Source: Flavobacteriales bacterium
Lineage (GTDB): Bacteria > Bacteroidota > Bacteroidia > Flavobacteriales > PHOS-HE28
DNA length: 19,604 bases
Assembly (NCBI GenBank): GCA_008016945.1
Contig: SSGN01000129.1
Coordinates: 1-19,604, forward strand
Direction of reading: 5' to 3'
Part shown: positions 17,747 through 19,604 of the stretch, in pieces
How positions within the stretch are numbered: position 1 is the stretch's first letter
Layout of the letters: each line of letters starts with the position of its first letter
The notes under the pieces: generated by a model
Database searches by the model: none
What the model saw: the letters and a program-made list of their open reading frames with translations, nothing else
What the model was told of the DNA's origin: nothing
Translations under genes and position numbers: made by a program

Positions 17747-19090
17747 ATGCCCATGAGCAACATCACCATTGTTGGCGGCGGCCTTGTTGGATCCCTGCTC
17801 GCCATCTTCCTGGCCAAGCGCGGCCATGTCGTGAGCGTGTACGAACGCCGGCCCGACCCGCGCAGGACCGATGTGTACGCGGGCCGCAGCATCAACCTGG
17901 TGGTAAGCCACCGCGGCTGGACCGCCCTGCGCGCCGCCGGTGTGGAGGATGCCGTGCAGGCCATCACCGTGCCCGTGCACGCCCGCATGACGCACGACCG
18001 CGAGGGCAACCTGAACCGCGTGCCGTACAGCATCGACAACAAGGCCATCTGGTCGGTGTCGCGCGGCGAACTGAACCGGCGCCTGCTCGCCGAAGCGGAG
18101 AAGCTGTCCAACGTGAAGCTCTTCTTCGACCACCGTTGCCTCGATGTGGACCTGGAGCATGCCACCTGCGACTTCGATCACAACGGCCACAAGGTGGAGG
18201 TGAAGGCCGATCTGGTGTTCGGGGCCGACGGCGCCTTCAGCGCGGTGCGCAGTAAGATGGTGCTGGGCCGCTTCTCGTATAGCCAGGAGTACATCGAGCA
18301 CGATTACAAGGAGGTGGCTTTCCCCGCCAACCCCGACGGCACACCGAAGATGGACCCGCATTGCCTGCACATCTGGCCGCGCCGCTGGTTCATGCTCATG
18401 GGGCTGGCGAATCAGGATGGCGGCTTCACCGGCACGCTCTTCATGCCGCACCACGCCACTGCCCAAAGCCCGGGCTTCGATACCGTGCAGGGCGAGCAGG
18501 CCGTGCGTCGCTTCTTCGCCGAGCAGTTCCCCGATGTGCAGCCCATGGTGCCCGATGTGGTGGAACAATACCTCCGCAACCCGCAAAGTACCCTGGTCAT
18601 CATCCGCTGCGCCCCGTGGCAGATCAATGGCAAGGTGGCGCTGATCGGCGATGCGGCACACGCCATCGTGCCCTTCTATGGCGAGGGCATGAACGCCGGT
18701 TACGAGGACTGCAAGGTGTTGAACGACCTGCTGAACGAGCACGGCGACGACAACTGGTCCGAGGTGCTACACCGCTACGCTGCCGCACGCAAGCCCAACG
18801 GCGACGCCATCGCCGACCTCAGCCTGCGCAACTTTGTGGAGATGCGCGACCTGGTGGCCGACCCGCGCTTCCTGCTGCGCAAGAAGATCGAGGGCCATAT
18901 CCAAGCGAAGCATCCCGACAAGTGGCTGCCGCTGTACAGCCAGGTGAAGTTCAGCGATATCCCCTACGCCGATGCGTGGCGCGAAGGGCTGCGGCACGAC
19001 CGCATCATGGACGAGGTGCTGGCGATGCCGAGGATCGAAGAACGGTGGGCGAGCGAGGAGGTGGAGCGGAAGGTGCTGGCGTTGTTGTGA
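17747..19090 (+). CDS. kmo: Kynurenine 3-monooxygenase
   Basis: This FAD-dependent aromatic hydroxylase converts L-kynurenine to 3-hydroxykynurenine with NADPH and oxygen. The 447-residue protein has the FAD-binding GGGLVG at residues 10-15 (IVGGGLVGSLLAIFLAKRG), a following acidic residue in VYERRPDPR, and the second flavin motif GDAAHAIVPFYGEGMNAGYED with Asp302. YAGRSINLVVSHRGW and DLVFGADGAFSAVR are typical of KMO rather than generic hydroxylases. The C-terminal part after about 380 (NFVEMRD, KWLPLYSQVKFSDIPY) also matches KMO; no clear C-terminal membrane anchor is seen. The start may be ATG 17747 or ATG 17753. With kynU it forms a two-step route to 3-hydroxyanthranilate. The oxygenases before and after these steps are not in the window. 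Confidence 0.95.
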   Translation: MPMSNITIVGGGLVGSLLAIFLAKRGHVVSVYERRPDPRRTDVYAGRSINLVVSHRGWTALRAAGVEDAVQAITVPVHARMTHDREGNLNRVPYSIDNKAIWSVSRGELNRRLLAEAEKLSNVKLFFDHRCLDVDLEHATCDFDHNGHKVEVKADLVFGADGAFSAVRSKMVLGRFSYSQEYIEHDYKEVAFPANPDGTPKMDPHCLHIWPRRWFMLMGLANQDGGFTGTLFMPHHATAQSPGFDTVQGEQAVRRFFAEQFPDVQPMVPDVVEQYLRNPQSTLVIIRCAPWQINGKVALIGDAAHAIVPFYGEGMNAGYEDCKVLNDLLNEHGDDNWSEVLHRYAAARKPNGDAIADLSLRNFVEMRDLVADPRFLLRKKIEGHIQAKHPDKWLPLYSQVKFSDIPYADAWREGLRHDRIMDEVLAMPRIEERWASEEVERKVLALL

Positions 19091-19113
19091 GCAGGGGTGA
19101 TGGGCAGGCAGCG

Positions 19114-19320
19114 TTACCGCTCCACCCGTACCCCGTTCCGCCGCGCCTCGCATTCGTTGCAGTAGGTCTTTCCATCGCACCCCACCACACCCGGGCAGTC
19201 GGTGGTGCAGATGTCCTTGGCGTGTTGCTGCTGCACCTTCGGGTCGGGGCAGGTCTCCTTGCGGCAACCCATGGCAAGCATCGCAAGGGTGGCCACGATG
19301 AGGGGGGTGGATGCTTTCAT
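19114..19320 (-). CDS. Kazal-like small lipoprotein
   Basis: The 68-residue protein has a lipoprotein signal peptide with lipobox LAMGC (lipidated Cys19). The mature part carries six further cysteines at 24, 38, 42, 48, 54 and 57, in DCPGVVGCDGKTYCNECEAR. GCDGKTYxNxCEA is the core of Kazal-type serine protease inhibitor domains. Bacterial versions usually read PVCGCDGKTY; here GVVGCDGKTY lacks one of those cysteines and has an extra one after the tyrosine, so disulfide pairing may differ. It may inhibit a protease at the cell surface, but inhibitory activity is inferred only. The ATG at 19320 places the signal peptide correctly; the longer upstream frame does not. The gene is convergent with kmo, 23 bases away. 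Confidence 0.8.
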   Translation of the reverse strand: MKASTPLIVATLAMLAMGCRKETCPDPKVQQQHAKDICTTDCPGVVGCDGKTYCNECEARRNGVRVER

Positions 19321-19353
19321 CGGATGGGTTTCCGGTGAGCGGGGATGCCACGA

Positions 19354-19361
19354 CCAAGATA
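19354..19361 (-). promoter_or_regulatory. Weak candidate -7 box for the Kazal-like gene
   Basis: On the minus strand TATCTTGG lies 33 bases before the ATG at 19320 and matches TAnnTTTG except for G at the seventh position. There is no clear -33 element. Confidence 0.25.
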
Positions 19362-19394
19362 CTGAGACGGCATGAAAGAACCGGTCGATCCAAT

Positions 19395-19452
19395 GATGAA
19401 AAGGTGAAAGGGTGAAAAGCGTGAGAAGGTGAAATGCCTCGCACCCTTTCAC
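19395..19452. repeat. Octamer-periodic GTGAAARG element with inverted arm
   Basis: Units GATGAAAA, GGTGAAAG and GGTGAAAA follow at exact 8-base steps from 19395, then GTGAGAAG at 19421 and GTGAAATG at 19429. GTGAAAGGGTG at 19404-19414 is an exact inverted match of CACCCTTTCAC at 19442-19452, leaving a 27-base loop. This is the third copy type of the element seen before gcvP and after kynU. Confidence 0.65.
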
Positions 19453-19604
19453 GCTATCACTCCAGTGGTCAAGATCGCTGAGCTTGGCCGGATCTTCATC
19501 ACCGGCCCAGTAGCATGGCCTTGGGTATCATCCCCAACACAGCCGCCCTTGGTGCCCCCGTTCCACACCGGTGCGTTGACACTTTCGGCACGGACATCGC
19601 GTTG
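19449..19604 (-). CDS. Unidentified open frame running off the window (partial)
   Basis: One minus-strand frame is open from the window edge to a TGA at 19449-19451, 51 codons, reading for example APVWNGGTKGGCVGDDTQG and ending SSAILTTGVIA. The stop falls inside the octamer repeat, as the kynU stop does in its own copy, which is mild support. A second minus frame and one plus frame are also open here, so coding is unproven. I do not recognise a family. Confidence 0.2.
   Translation of the reverse strand, partial: QRDVRAESVNAPVWNGGTKGGCVGDDTQGHATGPVMKIRPSSAILTTGVIA

Noticed and set aside
18361..19338. 325-codon plus-strand frame overlapping kmo
   Set aside because: Alternative frame within kmo, Arg/Ala/His-rich, without family features.

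Overview
The window reads as chromosomal DNA of a GC-rich Bacteroidota species, probably a Flavobacteriales-type environmental lineage. Support comes from two proteins with type IX secretion (T9SS) C-terminal sorting domains, several start-proximal promoter boxes of the Bacteroidota form TAnnTTTG, small lipoproteins typical of the phylum, and a DUF3332-type lipoprotein. The lineage is inferred from gene content only. No rRNA, tRNA, CRISPR array, phage or insertion sequence was seen.

Layout. 1-264: leader region with short repeats, then prfB (+) and fumC (+), separated by a palindromic spacer. A perfect 21-bp hairpin terminator separates fumC from a convergent block on the minus strand. Read from high to low coordinate, that block is a small lipoprotein, an SprT-like metalloprotease-fold protein, mannose-1-phosphate guanylyltransferase, ribonuclease D and the DUF3332-type lipoprotein. 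The first three are tightly coupled. At about 6885-6959 a divergent promoter region leads into mlaE-mlaF (+), which end at a second bidirectional terminator. Next come three minus-strand genes: gcvP (glycine dehydrogenase), a T9SS-exported protein whose start overlaps the gcvP stop, and a second T9SS-exported protein. A large nested hairpin lies between the two T9SS genes. From 15748 on the plus strand is a predicted membrane protein followed by kynU and kmo, then a convergent Kazal-like lipoprotein. The last 284 bases hold a repeat element and an unidentified open frame running off the end.

How the genes work together. Most are housekeeping: translation termination, TCA cycle, glycine cleavage, RNA maturation, GDP-mannose supply, and lipid transport for outer-membrane asymmetry. 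kynU and kmo together convert kynurenine to 3-hydroxyanthranilate, the central part of tryptophan breakdown or of the de novo NAD route. The two T9SS proteins share an architecture and are probably surface or secreted proteins.

I did not find a convincing new multi-gene system. The most unusual signals are outside the genes: a nested hairpin with a competing third strand at 10670-10805, octamer-periodic GTGAARRG elements with inverted arms in three intergenic regions, and promoter boxes that imply very short or absent 5' leaders.
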